From Lewinellaceae bacterium (GTDB lineage: Bacteria; Bacteroidota; Bacteroidia; Chitinophagales; Saprospiraceae): a stretch of DNA of 64,000 nucleotides. Of the stretch, positions 42,832-51,627 are shown piece by piece (the stretch's first letter is position 1; each line of letters opens with the position of its first letter). The position numbers were made by a program, and so were the translations under genes. The stretch is from assembly GCA_020636005.1 (NCBI GenBank), contig JACJYR010000001.1, positions 2,670,501-2,734,500 of the forward strand, read 5' to 3'. A model generated the notes under the pieces. The model worked only from the letters and a program-made list of their open reading frames with translations. It was not told where the DNA came from and did no database searches.

Positions 42832-43248
42832 TTTGTGCCCAATGAGTGGAGCCTTACCGAAGCTGCCTTCGAAGTCTGCGACGGGTGCCCCTTCACGGAT
42901 GTGGACGGGGACACAGCGTATTGGGTGGGTTCCCTCGGGCAGTTTTGCCCCTGGGCCGGCAAACCCGCACGGGAGGTGGACATGCCCACCAACGTGGATG
43001 AACCAAACGCTACTGGCTCATTTTATCTGTATCCGAATCCGGCTGCCGGCAGGGTCTTTTTTTACCGGGAAAATCCCGCCATGCTGAACGTGACAATATT
43101 CGACGCTACCGGCAGGATGATGCTGCAGCAAGCTATTTCTCCGGAAAATCAAAGCCTCGGAATTGGCCACCTAACCCCGGGGTTGTATTTTGTAAAATCG
43201 CAATCGGGGGATACTTTCGTTACCCGAAAGCTGCATGTTATCCGGTGA
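42565..43248 (+). CDS. Secreted protein with T9SS sorting domain (full-length copy)
   Basis: The frame extends further upstream, but the start MKNIAVLLIFLFQTGLTAQT at 42565 gives a clean signal peptide and a 227-residue protein. The central domain (about 25-150) has CGHGNWQDTSLIAATDDPAV, YGHGGHNHNAGHWFLWHF and a paired-cysteine region (EVCDGCPFTD). Its family is not one I recognise; similar His/Cys-rich inserts occur in lectin-like or inhibitor-like domains (a BP74-type fold is possible). A T9SS type A sorting domain closes it (FYLYPNPAAGRVFFYREN, TRKLHVIR). It is transcribed away from the hybrid sensor, so it may be its target gene. Confidence 0.85.
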   Translation: MKNIAVLLIFLFQTGLTAQTTRYFEFSLICGHGNWQDTSLIAATDDPAVIADVLEDISKPFEERRFIIGPIAYGHGGHNHNAGHWFLWHFVPNEWSLTEAAFEVCDGCPFTDVDGDTAYWVGSLGQFCPWAGKPAREVDMPTNVDEPNATGSFYLYPNPAAGRVFFYRENPAMLNVTIFDATGRMMLQQAISPENQSLGIGHLTPGLYFVKSQSGDTFVTRKLHVIR

Positions 43249-43442
43249 GGATATGCGAGATTTTATCCAATTCAGCGCAGTATCCGAAGCGTTGGAACGG
43301 CCTGTATTAGAATTACATGAGAATCCTTTTTTTGTAAAACGTGTACCGAATCACAGCGTTTTAATTGCGTACTCCATGGCAGGATGTTTTCCGTTGCTAC
43401 AGGGAAACCCTGCTATCCGGAGGCAAAATAAAACGCAGGTAC

Positions 43443-43763
43443 ATGATACTACTCCATGTCATTTCCAAAACTGAAACCCAGGCAATCGAAATCGCCGATT
43501 CCCTCGTCCGGGAAAAACTCATTTTCGATGCGGTCGTTCTCAGGGACGCAACCGTGCTCGAACGAAAGAACAATGGCAAGGGTACACACTCCAGCCAGCA
43601 GATTTTGCTGATGGGGAAGACCAAATCCCTTTTGTTCGTTGAAATTGACCGCACCCTCCGGGAACGCTACCCCGATGACTTGCCGGTGATTTATGCCGTA
43701 CCCATCGCAGGCATGGACTGGGAGCAGGCCGATAGGCTCATTTCCGGCACAGCCAAGGTTTAA
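43443..43763 (+). CDS. CutA1-like divalent-ion tolerance protein
   Basis: The 106-residue protein starts at the ATG at 43443 (an upstream ATG at 43365 would add 26 unrelated residues). The order of secondary structure and the strands MILLHVISKTETQAIEIADS, FDAVVLRDATVLER and LPVIYAVPIAGMDWEQADRL fit the ferredoxin-like trimeric CutA1 fold. The match to classical CutA is partial: the usual CVN and WWxG motifs are not visible, so it may be a divergent CutA or another PII-like protein. The central strand SLLFVEIDRTLRERY is the position of the trimer interface in CutA. Confidence 0.6.
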   Translation: MILLHVISKTETQAIEIADSLVREKLIFDAVVLRDATVLERKNNGKGTHSSQQILLMGKTKSLLFVEIDRTLRERYPDDLPVIYAVPIAGMDWEQADRLISGTAKV

Positions 43764-43776
43764 GATGGCTCATTCC

Positions 43777-43944
43777 TCACTCCCGCTTCCTGAATTGCTC
43801 ATAAAACCGCCCCCGCCCGATGTAGTGCACATACTGGATGAAATTGAATTCCAGGTGGTCGAACATGATTTTTTCACCCTCCACGCCGAGGTGCAGGTTG
43901 GGCACCAACCGGAGGTCCCAGCCAATGCGTTTTCCAATACCACT
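43777..43944 (-). pseudogene. Orphan 3' fragment of an unidentified gene
   Basis: The minus frame reads GIGKRIGWDLRLVPNLHLGV, EGEKIMFDHLEFNFIQYVHY, IGRGRFYEQFRKRE and then a stop, about 55 codons. It looks like a real C-terminus (alternating polar/aromatic, basic end), but an in-frame stop at 43945-43947 sits directly in front and no usable start exists. It is probably the tail of a deleted gene. The family is not recognised. Confidence 0.5.
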
Positions 43945-43956
43945 TCACTTTGATTA

Positions 43957-44324
43957 TTACTCCACTTTCACCGCCAACTGGCTGAATAAAATCCTCCCGT
44001 TCTCAGCCCGCAGGCTCAGCACGTATTGCCCAGTCGGCAGGAAGCCGAGGTCGGCGTTTGTGCCCGAAAAGGCCACCGGCCCGTATGTTTTCCCTGAAAT
44101 ATCGGCGGCGAAAAGGTCGGCACGGCCCTCCGGCAGCGGCCCGGCCAAGGTGACTTTGCCCCGGAATGGGTTGGGGTAAAAATAGCGCTCCACTTCCAGC
44201 GGCTGATTGAATTTGACCGAAGAGACGATGTCGCCGTCGCTGGTCACTTTGTAGAGCCGGAGCGTGTTGAAATTTTCGATGCACTCCAGCACCAACCCGC
44301 CGAGGCCTTTTGGCGGCTGGCCTT
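43957..44324 (-). pseudogene. Remnant of a T9SS-exported protein (C-terminal part only)
   Basis: About 115 codons remain: ENFNTLRLYKVTSDGDIVSS followed by a T9SS sorting domain (YFYPNPFRGKVTLAGPLPEG, then LGFLPTGQYVLSLR, ending FSQLAVKVE). The frame stays open to 44436, but upstream of about 44320 it only reads the TfoX_C gene in the wrong frame. The 5' part, including the signal peptide, has been lost exactly at the end of the neighbouring gene. Confidence 0.65.
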
Positions 44325-44606
44325 TTACGGGGTGTACAGGTCCACCTGCTCCCGGAGTTCCCTTTTGAGTTCCGGGGGCAGGTCGTCCCAGTGGAGACCG
44401 AGCAGCGCTCCCTGTAAACTGTACAGATAATAGCACACCGGGATGGTCTTATCCGGATGGCGTTCGCAGATTTTGCGGTAAGCGGCGGCAGGAGTCATGT
44501 CAGCCAAATCTGCCAGGGTGAAAACCCCGATTTCACGCAGCCGCCGTTCGATGGTCGGGCCGATGTTCATGGCGCTACGCAGAGAGCCGGAATCCGTATT
44601 TTTCAT
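44325..44606 (-). CDS. TfoX C-terminal domain protein
   Basis: The 93-residue protein contains the helix-hairpin-helix of the TfoX C-terminal family: RSAMNIGPTIERRLREIGVF, TLADLADMTPAAAYRKICER, then YYLYSLQGALLGLHWDDLPP. In this family the domain may bind DNA or proteins; a full TfoX N-terminal domain is absent, as is common. It starts four bases after the VOC gene ends, and both follow the AraC regulator, so the three form one operon. Confidence 0.82.
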   Translation of the reverse strand: MKNTDSGSLRSAMNIGPTIERRLREIGVFTLADLADMTPAAAYRKICERHPDKTIPVCYYLYSLQGALLGLHWDDLPPELKRELREQVDLYTP

Positions 44607-44610
44607 TTTT

Positions 44611-44994
44611 TCAGGATTGGGAAGAAGGTGAGTAGGTTACGATGTCGATGCCGATGCCATTGGGGTCTTCAATGGCAAAATGCCGGTCGCCCCAGGGTTC
44701 GTCCCGGAGGTCAATTTTCATATCCAACCCCTTGTCTTTCAATTTTTTGTACCATTCGTCCACCGCATCCACCTCGATGGTGAGGTACATGCCCTGCCCT
44801 TGAAACGGCTGCTGGAACAACGGCTGCTGGGAGGGGTGATGAGGGAGCAGAAAACTGAGTTCCGATTGCTTGCCGGGCGTGTGCAGCAACAGGTAAAATT
44901 CGTTTTCAAAAGTGACCCCGAAACCGAGGTGGTCGAGGTAGAAGGCCTTGGTTTCGGCCAGTTTTTGCGTGATGATGCCTGCGTTGAGTTTCAT
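44611..44994 (-). CDS. VOC-superfamily (glyoxalase/bleomycin-resistance-like) protein
   Basis: The 127-residue protein starts at MKLNAGIITQKLAETKAFYL; the longer frame from 45078 would overlap the AraC gene. The vicinal oxygen chelate fold is clear: an opening strand, FYLDHLGFGVTFENEFYLLL, TIEVDAVDEWYKKLKDKGL and the closing RHFAIEDPNGIGIDIVTY. The final Glu metal ligand of glyoxalase I is replaced by Asp (GIDIV), so it is not a standard glyoxalase I. It may bind or modify a small toxic molecule sensed by the AraC regulator. Confidence 0.85.
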   Translation of the reverse strand: MKLNAGIITQKLAETKAFYLDHLGFGVTFENEFYLLLHTPGKQSELSFLLPHHPSQQPLFQQPFQGQGMYLTIEVDAVDEWYKKLKDKGLDMKIDLRDEPWGDRHFAIEDPNGIGIDIVTYSPSSQS

Positions 44995-45067
44995 GATGAG
45001 GATTTTTTTGATGATGCAAAAATGCAGGGGCGGCAGGCTGCATTCCTTGTAAAAATCGGTCAAAAAC

Positions 45068-45907
45068 TCAACGGCCAAAGGCCCGGGCGGGCGTCACGCC
45101 GTAGAGCGCCTTGAATTCCTTGATAAAATGGGCCTGGTCGTAGTAGCCGGCGTCGAAAAAAATCTTGTTTTCACGCAGGCTTTGGGTAGAGGGTTTGGCA
45201 CGCAGTATATGCTGAAAACGCACCACCTTGCTGAACGTCTTGGCGGTGTCGCCAATGTAAAACTCGAACAGCCGGCGCAATTGCCGCGGACTGATGCCGG
45301 TGTCCAAATCCTTTTCCACATTGACCATGCCCTGATTTTTCAAAATGATTTGAATGGCTTCGTACAGGCGGTTGTCCGTGTTCCATTCGACAGCGGCCAA
45401 CAGTTTCAAAAAATAGTCATCGAAAAGGTCTTTCACCTGCTGCATATCGAGGCCTGCCGAAAAATGGGTGGCCACGAAACCAGCCGTCTCCGGTGTCACG
45501 GAGGCAAGGTGTTCGAAGCGGTTGCTCAGTTCCTTTGCATTGATGTTGAAAAACTGGGGGAACATCGTCGGCAGAAAACGCACGCCAAGGTAGTGAAAAG
45601 AGGGGTCGAGCAGGAATTCCGTGTATTTTTTACAAAAGCCCATGACGTAACTTTCTTGTGGACGGCTACGCTCGAAAAAAATGTCCATGCAGCCATCCGT
45701 CACCACCCGGTAGGTGAAGGGGTTTGCCAATGGCTGAAGGGTTTTCAACTCCCAATAACAATAAATAAAAGGCTGCAAGGGCTTGCAGGGCGGCCATTCC
45801 GTGTAGGTGACGCCCTCCGTTTTGGTCCGCACGGTGGGCTGAACCGGCATGTAAAGGGAACGTATGTCTGCGGGAGCTTTCAATATTGCGACGGTCGTTT
45901 GAATCAA
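45068..45907 (-). CDS. AraC-family transcriptional regulator
   Basis: The 279-residue protein has an N-terminal DUF6597-like sensing domain (TEWPPCKPLQPFIYCYWEL, VVTDGCMDIFF, HYLGVRFLPTMFPQFF) and a C-terminal AraC DNA-binding domain with both helix-turn-helices (SPRQLRRLFEFYIGDTAKTF and AGYYDQAHFIKEFKALYGVT). Such regulators in Bacteroidota usually control the genes that follow them. Here these are VOC and TfoX_C proteins on the same strand. A start at the internal MPVQPT is possible. Confidence 0.88.
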   Translation of the reverse strand: MIQTTVAILKAPADIRSLYMPVQPTVRTKTEGVTYTEWPPCKPLQPFIYCYWELKTLQPLANPFTYRVVTDGCMDIFFERSRPQESYVMGFCKKYTEFLLDPSFHYLGVRFLPTMFPQFFNINAKELSNRFEHLASVTPETAGFVATHFSAGLDMQQVKDLFDDYFLKLLAAVEWNTDNRLYEAIQIILKNQGMVNVEKDLDTGISPRQLRRLFEFYIGDTAKTFSKVVRFQHILRAKPSTQSLRENKIFFDAGYYDQAHFIKEFKALYGVTPARAFGR

Positions 45908-46245
45908 AAATCAAAAATAAGGTTAAACTGTTGCTCTAAATACAGCAACAACATTTTTACCAGGAATGACAGCTCAAGGTGATAAGTGAATACAGGGTGG
46001 ACTTTACGATGCTGCAGCTGATTTGAAATGCCAGCCATAGCTTTACATTTTTGGTTAGAAAAAAACTGGAAATCAAATGCAAAGATCGGCAGGGAAGATG
46101 GGCCAATGTTGAGGCAACCAGCAAAAGGCACGGTAAAAGGGCTGAGGATCAAGCGTCAGGCAGGAGATAGTTTTTTGGAAAATGTTGTGCCCATTAAAAA
46201 AAAGTCTTGCAAATCAATGATTTACAAGACTTTAAAAGGTGCGTG
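45908..46245. other. Intergenic region between AraC regulator and tRNA
   Basis: About 340 bases contain only short frames. A small inverted repeat (AGTCTTGCAAATCA/TGATTTACAAGACT, 46203-46231) lies just beside the 3' end of the tRNA-Arg gene and could terminate its transcript, which is read on the minus strand. Confidence 0.45.
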
Positions 46246-46317
46246 TAGTCCCGACGGGAATCGAACCCATATCTAAGGTTTAGGAAACCTCCATTCTATC
46301 CGTTGAACTACGGGACC
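46246..46317 (-). tRNA. tRNA-Arg (anticodon CCT)
   Basis: On the minus strand the 72-base cloverleaf is complete. The acceptor stem is GGTCCCG with CGGGACT (a G-T pair at 1:72), the D-arm GTTC...GAAT, the anticodon stem GAGGT/ACCTT with loop TTCCTAA, and the T-arm GGGTTCGATTCCC. The anticodon CCT reads AGG codons. The discriminator base is A, and CCA is not encoded. Confidence 0.97.
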
Positions 46318-46464
46318 AATTCAGGTGTCAATACGACAGTTGGCAGTTTGTTTTCTGCCGGGCGGCAAATTTAGGCATTTCTCCTAAAAACCAAACAACC
46401 CCTGTGAAGCCTTTGCTTATTTTCGGGAAAACCAGCGGGCCGGGCCGTTCTGTCAAGTTTATGG

Positions 46465-46472
46465 TATTTTTG
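46465..46472 (+). promoter_or_regulatory. Bacteroidota-type -7 promoter box (TATTTTTG)
   Basis: TATTTTTG followed by CC fits TAnnTTTG and lies 50 bases before the lptB ATG. No -33 element is clear. Transcription from here would give a leader of about 45 bases. Confidence 0.4.
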
Positions 46473-46522
46473 CCTTTTCATAAAAACTTAAAAAAGACGG
46501 GCTATCCTGCCCGGTTCCCTAC

Positions 46523-47263
46523 ATGATCCTCCACTCCTCCAACCTCGTCAAGCGATACGGCGACCGAACAGTGGCCAGGCAAGTTTCCCTTGAAGTAAAC
46601 CAGGGCGAAATCGTCGGGCTGCTGGGCCCGAACGGTGCCGGGAAGACGACGACTTTCTACATGGTGGTCGGTTTCATCAAGCCCAACGAGGGCGATGTGT
46701 TTTTGGCCGACGAAAACATCACCGATTTGCCCATGTACAAGCGGGCCAGGCTGGGGATTGGGTACCTGCCCCAGGAGCCGTCTATTTTCCGCAAGCTGAG
46801 CGTGGAGGACAACCTGAAAGCTGTGTTGGAAATGATGCCCATCCCCAAGGCAGAGCAGGCCCTGCGCCTCGAATCGCTCATTGAAGAGTTCGGCCTCGAC
46901 AAGGTGCGCAAAAACAACGGCGACACCCTCTCCGGCGGTGAGCGGCGGCGTACGGAAATCGCACGGGCGCTGGCCAGCAACCCCAAGTTCATCCTGCTCG
47001 ATGAACCTTTCGCAGGCATTGACCCCATCGCCGTGGAAGACATCCAGACCATCGTGTTTAAACTCAAAGCCAAGAACATTGGCATCCTCATCACCGACCA
47101 CAACGTGCAGGAGACCCTCTCCATCACCGACCGGGCCTACCTGATGTATGATGGCAGCATCCTGAAAACAGGCACCGCCGAAGAACTGGCCGCCGATGAA
47201 CAGGTGCGCCGCCTCTACCTGGGGATGAATTTCGTGCTGAAAAGGAAGGTGCTGGAGATTTGA
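46523..47263 (+). CDS. lptB: LPS export ABC transporter ATPase LptB
   Basis: The 246-residue ABC ATPase powers extraction of lipopolysaccharide from the inner membrane with LptF/LptG. It has Walker A GPNGAGKTT (35-43), Q-loop PQEPSIFRKL, signature LSGGERRR, Walker B FILLDEPFAGIDPIAV and the H-loop ITDHNV. The motif order KPNEGDVFLADENITDLPMY and the SIFRKLSVEDNL segment single out LptB from LivF/LivG-type ATPases. LptF/LptG genes are not adjacent, as is usual in Bacteroidota. Confidence 0.94.
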   Translation: MILHSSNLVKRYGDRTVARQVSLEVNQGEIVGLLGPNGAGKTTTFYMVVGFIKPNEGDVFLADENITDLPMYKRARLGIGYLPQEPSIFRKLSVEDNLKAVLEMMPIPKAEQALRLESLIEEFGLDKVRKNNGDTLSGGERRRTEIARALASNPKFILLDEPFAGIDPIAVEDIQTIVFKLKAKNIGILITDHNVQETLSITDRAYLMYDGSILKTGTAEELAADEQVRRLYLGMNFVLKRKVLEI

Positions 47264-47605
47264 TGGAATTCGCCAATTGGGCCTGCCGCAGGCAAGGGTG
47301 GCGGGGCGGGGCGGTAATTGCTTTGTGGCTCCCTTGTGCGGCCCGCTAATTTTCTTGCTGTATTGATTTAAGAAGCCAAGATTTACGCACTCAAACCAAC
47401 AAAACAGGAAACGAAGTTTATAGTGTTGCTAGTTTAGAATCGAAGGAAACATGAGTCTTCCAGTACTGGGGTTTCAAAATCAAAACAGGGAAGTTATTTT
47501 ATCATCGTTACTTGGCAGACAATTGCCGCCAATCGTTGGTTATCACCCCAATTTTCCAATTTCTACTTATTCTTTTTGCTGGCCGCTTTGAAATTTTCCT
47601 GTTCA
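47264..47605. other. Intergenic region with palindromes and repeat copy
   Basis: It contains a small GCCTGCCGCAGGC palindrome (about 47280-47292) soon after lptB and the 44-bp repeat described at 47457-47500. No gene was seen. Confidence 0.45.
47457..47500 (+). repeat. 44-bp intergenic repeat (CTTCC...GGGAAG), copy 1
   Basis: The core runs from CTTCCAGTACTGGGG through TTTCAAAATCAAAAC to AGGGAAGTTATTTT. It recurs with only one or two changes at 61583-61627 in the same orientation. The ends CTTCC and GGGAAG are complementary and the right end is T-rich, so it may be a weak terminator. In both places a TTGGCAnACAATTGCCG segment follows. Confidence 0.7.
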
Positions 47606-48793
47606 TCAACTTTTCAAAACCTCCACCAACCTGTCAATTTCTGCTTTGGTATTGTAGTAATGGGGCGAAATGCGCAAGGCCCACTCCACGCCTTTTTCCC
47701 GAAAATCTATCAGTGCATTGAAAGGCTGGGCGATGCCGGCGTTGATGCCTGCGGTTGCCAGGGCAGTCTTTAGCCATGCCGGATCCATGCCGGGATGGTG
47801 GGCCGTTACGATGCCGCACAAATGTCGCCCCTGATCGAGTACCCGCATATTGGCCGATTCTGACAGGCGCTGGCGGGCATAATGGGCGAGTGCTTGTACC
47901 TGTTGCTCAATATTGCCCAGCCCAATGGCCAGGGCATACTCCACGGCGGCACGGGCACCGAGCAGGAGGGCATACGGTTTTTCCCAATATTCGAACCGGC
48001 TGGCATCGGGCTTCGGCTGGTAGTGGTCGGTCTCCGTCCAGGTAGCGCCGCCCAAATCGGGAAATATCGGTTCCAGGCCAGCCTCCAGCGCACGATCCGA
48101 AACATAGAGGAACCCGGCCCCCCTCGGCCCTCTCAGCCATTTGCGCATGGTGGCCGACAGGAAATCGCAGTTGATTCTCGCTACGTCAAGGGGCATTTGC
48201 CCGGCAGACTGGCAGGCATCCACGAGGTACCAAATCCCCCGCTCCCGGCACGACTGGCCAATGCTTTCCACGTCCTGCACCAGGCCGGAGTTGGTCGGCA
48301 CCTGGGTGACGGCCACCAGTTTGGGGCGGTAGGCGTCCATCATTTCCTGCATGGATTGTGGATCCACGCCGCCGCCCGGCAGCTTGGCCGCCCGGAGCAA
48401 TTTTACCTTCCATCTTTTTTGCAAAAACAAAAATGCGATCTGGTTGGACACATAGTCGTCGTCGGTGGTGAGCAGCACATCGCCAGGCTCGAAGGGGATG
48501 GAGGACAATGCTTTGCTGAAGGCGTCGGTCGCATTGGCGGCCCAGGCGATGTTGCGGGGCTGGGCATTGAGCAGCCGTGCCAATGACGCATAAAACCCGG
48601 CAATGGCCGGTGCATGGGCAGCTGCGGTTTCATAACCGCCATCCAGGGATTCCTGCCGAAGGTAGTTTTGCATGGCTGCCAACACCTGCCCTGGCGGCAG
48701 GCTGGCCCCGGCGTTGTTGAGGTGGGTGTGGAGGCCGCAGCCGGGGGTCTCCTGCCGGAAACGTTCCACGTCGGTTGAGTTTATCATGCACAT
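47606..48793 (-). CDS. Class V PLP-dependent aminotransferase (cysteine desulfurase/isopenicillin-epimerase-like)
   Basis: The 395-residue enzyme has the class V fold: HLNNAGASLPPGQVLAAM at the start, AANATDAFSKAL, DDDYVSNQIAFLF, the cofactor-binding WYLVDACQSAGQMPLDV and the PLP lysine in SATMRKWLRGPRGAGFLYV. It has no cysteine loop of the SufS/IscS type near the C-terminus, so it is more likely an epimerase, kynureninase-like or selenocysteine-lyase-like enzyme than a true desulfurase. The substrate is unknown. It lies directly downstream of lon on the same strand, 36 bases apart. Confidence 0.87.
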   Translation of the reverse strand: MCMINSTDVERFRQETPGCGLHTHLNNAGASLPPGQVLAAMQNYLRQESLDGGYETAAAHAPAIAGFYASLARLLNAQPRNIAWAANATDAFSKALSSIPFEPGDVLLTTDDDYVSNQIAFLFLQKRWKVKLLRAAKLPGGGVDPQSMQEMMDAYRPKLVAVTQVPTNSGLVQDVESIGQSCRERGIWYLVDACQSAGQMPLDVARINCDFLSATMRKWLRGPRGAGFLYVSDRALEAGLEPIFPDLGGATWTETDHYQPKPDASRFEYWEKPYALLLGARAAVEYALAIGLGNIEQQVQALAHYARQRLSESANMRVLDQGRHLCGIVTAHHPGMDPAWLKTALATAGINAGIAQPFNALIDFREKGVEWALRISPHYYNTKAEIDRLVEVLKS

Positions 48794-48828
48794 TTCAAAA
48801 TTATTCCCTGCACAGACTGGTTTTCACG

Positions 48829-51300
48829 CTACTTCTTGCCATTCCTTTTCCCATACGCCACCTGTAAAACGTCCTGGAAGTAGTCGGCAAAATGAACTTT
48901 AAGCCCCTCGCGGATATAGTCGGGCAATTCTTCAAAATCCTTTTTGTTGTCAATGGGGAAAATGAGTTCCTGAATGCCGACCCGCCGGGCGGCGATGGTC
49001 TTTTCCTTCACCCCGCCAATGGGCAGCACTTTACCGGTCAGGGTCAGTTCGCCCGTCATGGCGAGGCCATCCTTGATGGGCCTGTTGGTGGCCAGGGAAT
49101 ACAGGGCCAAGGCCATGGTGACGCCGGCGGAAGGGCCATCTTTGGGCGTCGCCCCTGCCGGGACATGCAGGTGGACGGCATTGTCATCAAAAAAAGTAAT
49201 GGGCGGCTCCTGGGTGCTGAGCAGCGAACGGATATAGCTGTAAGCAATCTCTGCGCTTTCCTGCATGACGTTGCCCAGTTGGCCCGTCAGCTTGAGGCCG
49301 CCGCCCTTTTTGCTGATGGACGCTGCTTCGATGTATAGGGTTGCACCGCCGAAAGCCGTATAGGCCAGGCCGAGCACCACGCCCGCAATTGGTTCGGGGT
49401 AGAGTTTCTCTGTGGTAAAAACAGGCTTGCCCAGGTAGGCTTCGATATCTTTGGCATTGATGGTAAAGGTCTTTTGCCCCTCCTCGGCTGATTTCATGGT
49501 AGCCTTGCGCACGATTTTGCGGATCTGTTTTTCCAAATTCCGGACACCCGCCTCCCGGGCATATTTGTCGGCAATCAAGGCGATTGCATCGTCAGAAAAC
49601 TTGATGTCTTTTTCTTTAAATCCGTGCTCCTTCAACTGGCGGGGGATGAGGTATTGCTTCGCAATTTGCACCTTTTCCTCCAGGATATACCCACTCAGGC
49701 GGATGACCTCCATACGGTCGAGCAGTGGCTCCGGGATGGTGTCCAACTGGTTGGCCGTTGTGACGAACAGCACTTTCGACAGGTCGTAGGGGATGTCGAG
49801 GTAATGGTCGAGGAAGGAGGCATTCTGGGCAGGGTCGAGTACTTCCAGCAGGGCAGAGGCAGGGTCGCCCTGGTAGCTGACCCCAATTTTGTCAATCTCG
49901 TCGAGCATGATGACGGGGTTGGAAACGGCGACCCTTTTCAGGGCCTGGATGAGCTTGCCGGGCATGGCACCGATGTAGGTGCGGCGGTGGCCTTTGATCT
50001 CTGCCTCGTCGCGCATGCCGCCCACGGAGAAGCGGAAGAACTTGCGGCCCAGGGCATCGGCGATACTTTGTCCGATGGAGGTTTTTCCGACCCCCGGTGG
50101 GCCGACCAGGCAGATAATGGAGCCGCCGATACTGCCCCTTTTGATGACGGCGGCCAGGAATTCGAGTATGAGCGCCTTCACGTCTTTCAGGCCATAATGG
50201 TCGTGGTCGAGTACCTGCCGTGCTTTCTTCAGGTCTTTGTTGTCATCTGAAAAAACGCCCCAGGGGAGGTCGGCTATCAGTTCGATGTAGTTGCGGGTGA
50301 CGGCAAATTCGGGCGATTGGGCGTTGAGGGTTTTCAGTTTTTCCAGTTCTTCGTCCACCACTTTTTGGGCTTCTTCCGAGAGTTTTTTCCCTTCCAGCTT
50401 TTTTTCCACTTTGTCGATCTCCGTCTCGCTTTCTTCTTTTTCGATGCCCAGTTCTTTTTTGATGGCGCTCAGTTGCTGGCGCAGGAAAAACTCCTTCTGC
50501 TGTTTGTTGACCTGGGTGTCGATCTCTGTCTGGATCTTCTGCTGTATTTTGGCCACTTCCACTTCTTCTTTTATCAGCCGCAGCAGCAGGTTGGCCCGGT
50601 CAAACAGGTCGAAGGTTTCCAGCAGTTCCTGCAGGCGGTCGGAGTCGGCGGTTAGCAGGGTGCTTATCACGTCCATGGTGAGGCCCGGTGCTTCGTAGTT
50701 GAGTTGGGAGACGACGAGGTTGATCTGTTCCTTGAAAAGCGGGTTGAGCTTCAAGAGTTCCTTCAGTTCCGAACTGATGGCCAGGAGATAGGCCTTCATT
50801 TCGGGACTGGGCTTTGCATTCAGGTTATGCCGGTATTCGACTTCCCATTTGATGTGCGGTTTTACATAAAGGGCTTTTTGTTTGACAAAGCGGCCAATGC
50901 CCTGGCCAATGACCTGAAGGACGTTTTGGCCGACCGGGGCATAGCGCAAAATCTGGAAAATGGTGCCCACCTGGTGGAGTTCGGTGTCCCCGTTTTCACC
51001 AGTGGGCCGGGCAAGCACCAGGCCGATGTAGGAGTTCTCTTTTTCAATGGCTTCCCGAATGGCATTGATGGTATCTTCCCCACTGAAAGTCATCGGCAAT
51101 GGCACACCTGGGAAAACGGGTTTCTGAAAAATGGGCAGGATGGTGAGGTTGTTGGGCAGGGAACGTTCCAGCGGCTGTATTTCACGGCTGAAAGCGCCTT
51201 CCTCAATCAGGTCTTCGCCGGTCAGTTGCCCATCGTCTTCGATGATTTCTTCGTCCTCGATGATTTCGGTGGTGTTGCGGTCGTTGTTATTGGTTGGCAT
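48829..51300 (-). CDS. lon: ATP-dependent protease Lon (endopeptidase La)
   Basis: The 823-residue protease has an N-terminal LON substrate-binding domain (about 45-245), a coiled-coil linker, an AAA+ domain (Walker A GPPGVGKTSIGQ, Walker B PVIMLDEIDKIG) and a C-terminal S16 domain. The catalytic serine lies in PKDGPSAGVT and the lysine in TGKVLPIGGVKEKTIAA. All motifs are intact. The acidic first 30 residues (EIIEDEEIIEDDGQLTGEDL) are typical of Bacteroidota. It degrades damaged and regulatory proteins. No heat-shock-type promoter was recognised. Confidence 0.97.
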   Translation of the reverse strand: MPTNNNDRNTTEIIEDEEIIEDDGQLTGEDLIEEGAFSREIQPLERSLPNNLTILPIFQKPVFPGVPLPMTFSGEDTINAIREAIEKENSYIGLVLARPTGENGDTELHQVGTIFQILRYAPVGQNVLQVIGQGIGRFVKQKALYVKPHIKWEVEYRHNLNAKPSPEMKAYLLAISSELKELLKLNPLFKEQINLVVSQLNYEAPGLTMDVISTLLTADSDRLQELLETFDLFDRANLLLRLIKEEVEVAKIQQKIQTEIDTQVNKQQKEFFLRQQLSAIKKELGIEKEESETEIDKVEKKLEGKKLSEEAQKVVDEELEKLKTLNAQSPEFAVTRNYIELIADLPWGVFSDDNKDLKKARQVLDHDHYGLKDVKALILEFLAAVIKRGSIGGSIICLVGPPGVGKTSIGQSIADALGRKFFRFSVGGMRDEAEIKGHRRTYIGAMPGKLIQALKRVAVSNPVIMLDEIDKIGVSYQGDPASALLEVLDPAQNASFLDHYLDIPYDLSKVLFVTTANQLDTIPEPLLDRMEVIRLSGYILEEKVQIAKQYLIPRQLKEHGFKEKDIKFSDDAIALIADKYAREAGVRNLEKQIRKIVRKATMKSAEEGQKTFTINAKDIEAYLGKPVFTTEKLYPEPIAGVVLGLAYTAFGGATLYIEAASISKKGGGLKLTGQLGNVMQESAEIAYSYIRSLLSTQEPPITFFDDNAVHLHVPAGATPKDGPSAGVTMALALYSLATNRPIKDGLAMTGELTLTGKVLPIGGVKEKTIAARRVGIQELIFPIDNKKDFEELPDYIREGLKVHFADYFQDVLQVAYGKRNGKK

Positions 51301-51476
51301 GTGGTGAGGGTTTGGTTTTATTTTTTTTAAACAGTGCCAAAATAACGTTTTTTGTGGGAAGGAGTTTAACGGAAATCTGTGGGTAGGTTGTAATGGATGT
51401 GCCGGTAATCCCTCCAGCCTGAAATAAATCCGGCAAACCTCAACGCTCCGCCTTCCTGAAATGATTTTTTAAAATC
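51301..51476. other. Upstream region of lon
   Basis: Non-coding. It should hold the lon promoter; a GTTATTTTGGCAC sequence (minus strand, near 51337-51349) is the only promoter-like candidate, with the -7 box one base short. Confidence 0.3.
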
Positions 51477-51627
51477 GTTCTTTGGCAAATGCTGTGGAGT
51501 AAGGAAACCGTTAAAACGGTTTAGCACCTAACCGCTTGATTTTCAACCCAGGACTTAAGTCATGGGTTGAAAATTGGCTATCACTTTGAGCCGTTTTTTC
51601 GGATGGCCACAAGATTTGTCAAAGAAC
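51477..51627 (-). mobile_element. MITE-like 151-bp element, copy B
   Basis: Bounded by GTTCTTTGGCAAAT and ATTTGTCAAAGAAC (14-bp terminal inverted repeats), this is the same length as copy A at 28389-28539 and is almost identical when reversed. It keeps CCGTTAAAACGG, the central TTTCAACCC...GGGTTGAAA palindrome and the GCTCAAAGTGATAGCCA segment. It sits between lon and the penicillin-binding protein gene and encodes nothing. Confidence 0.7.

Noticed and set aside
38036..43248. Polysaccharide utilisation locus around the hybrid sensor
   Set aside because: No SusC, SusD or glycoside hydrolase gene lies near it; the GH16 gene is 24 kb away and isolated.
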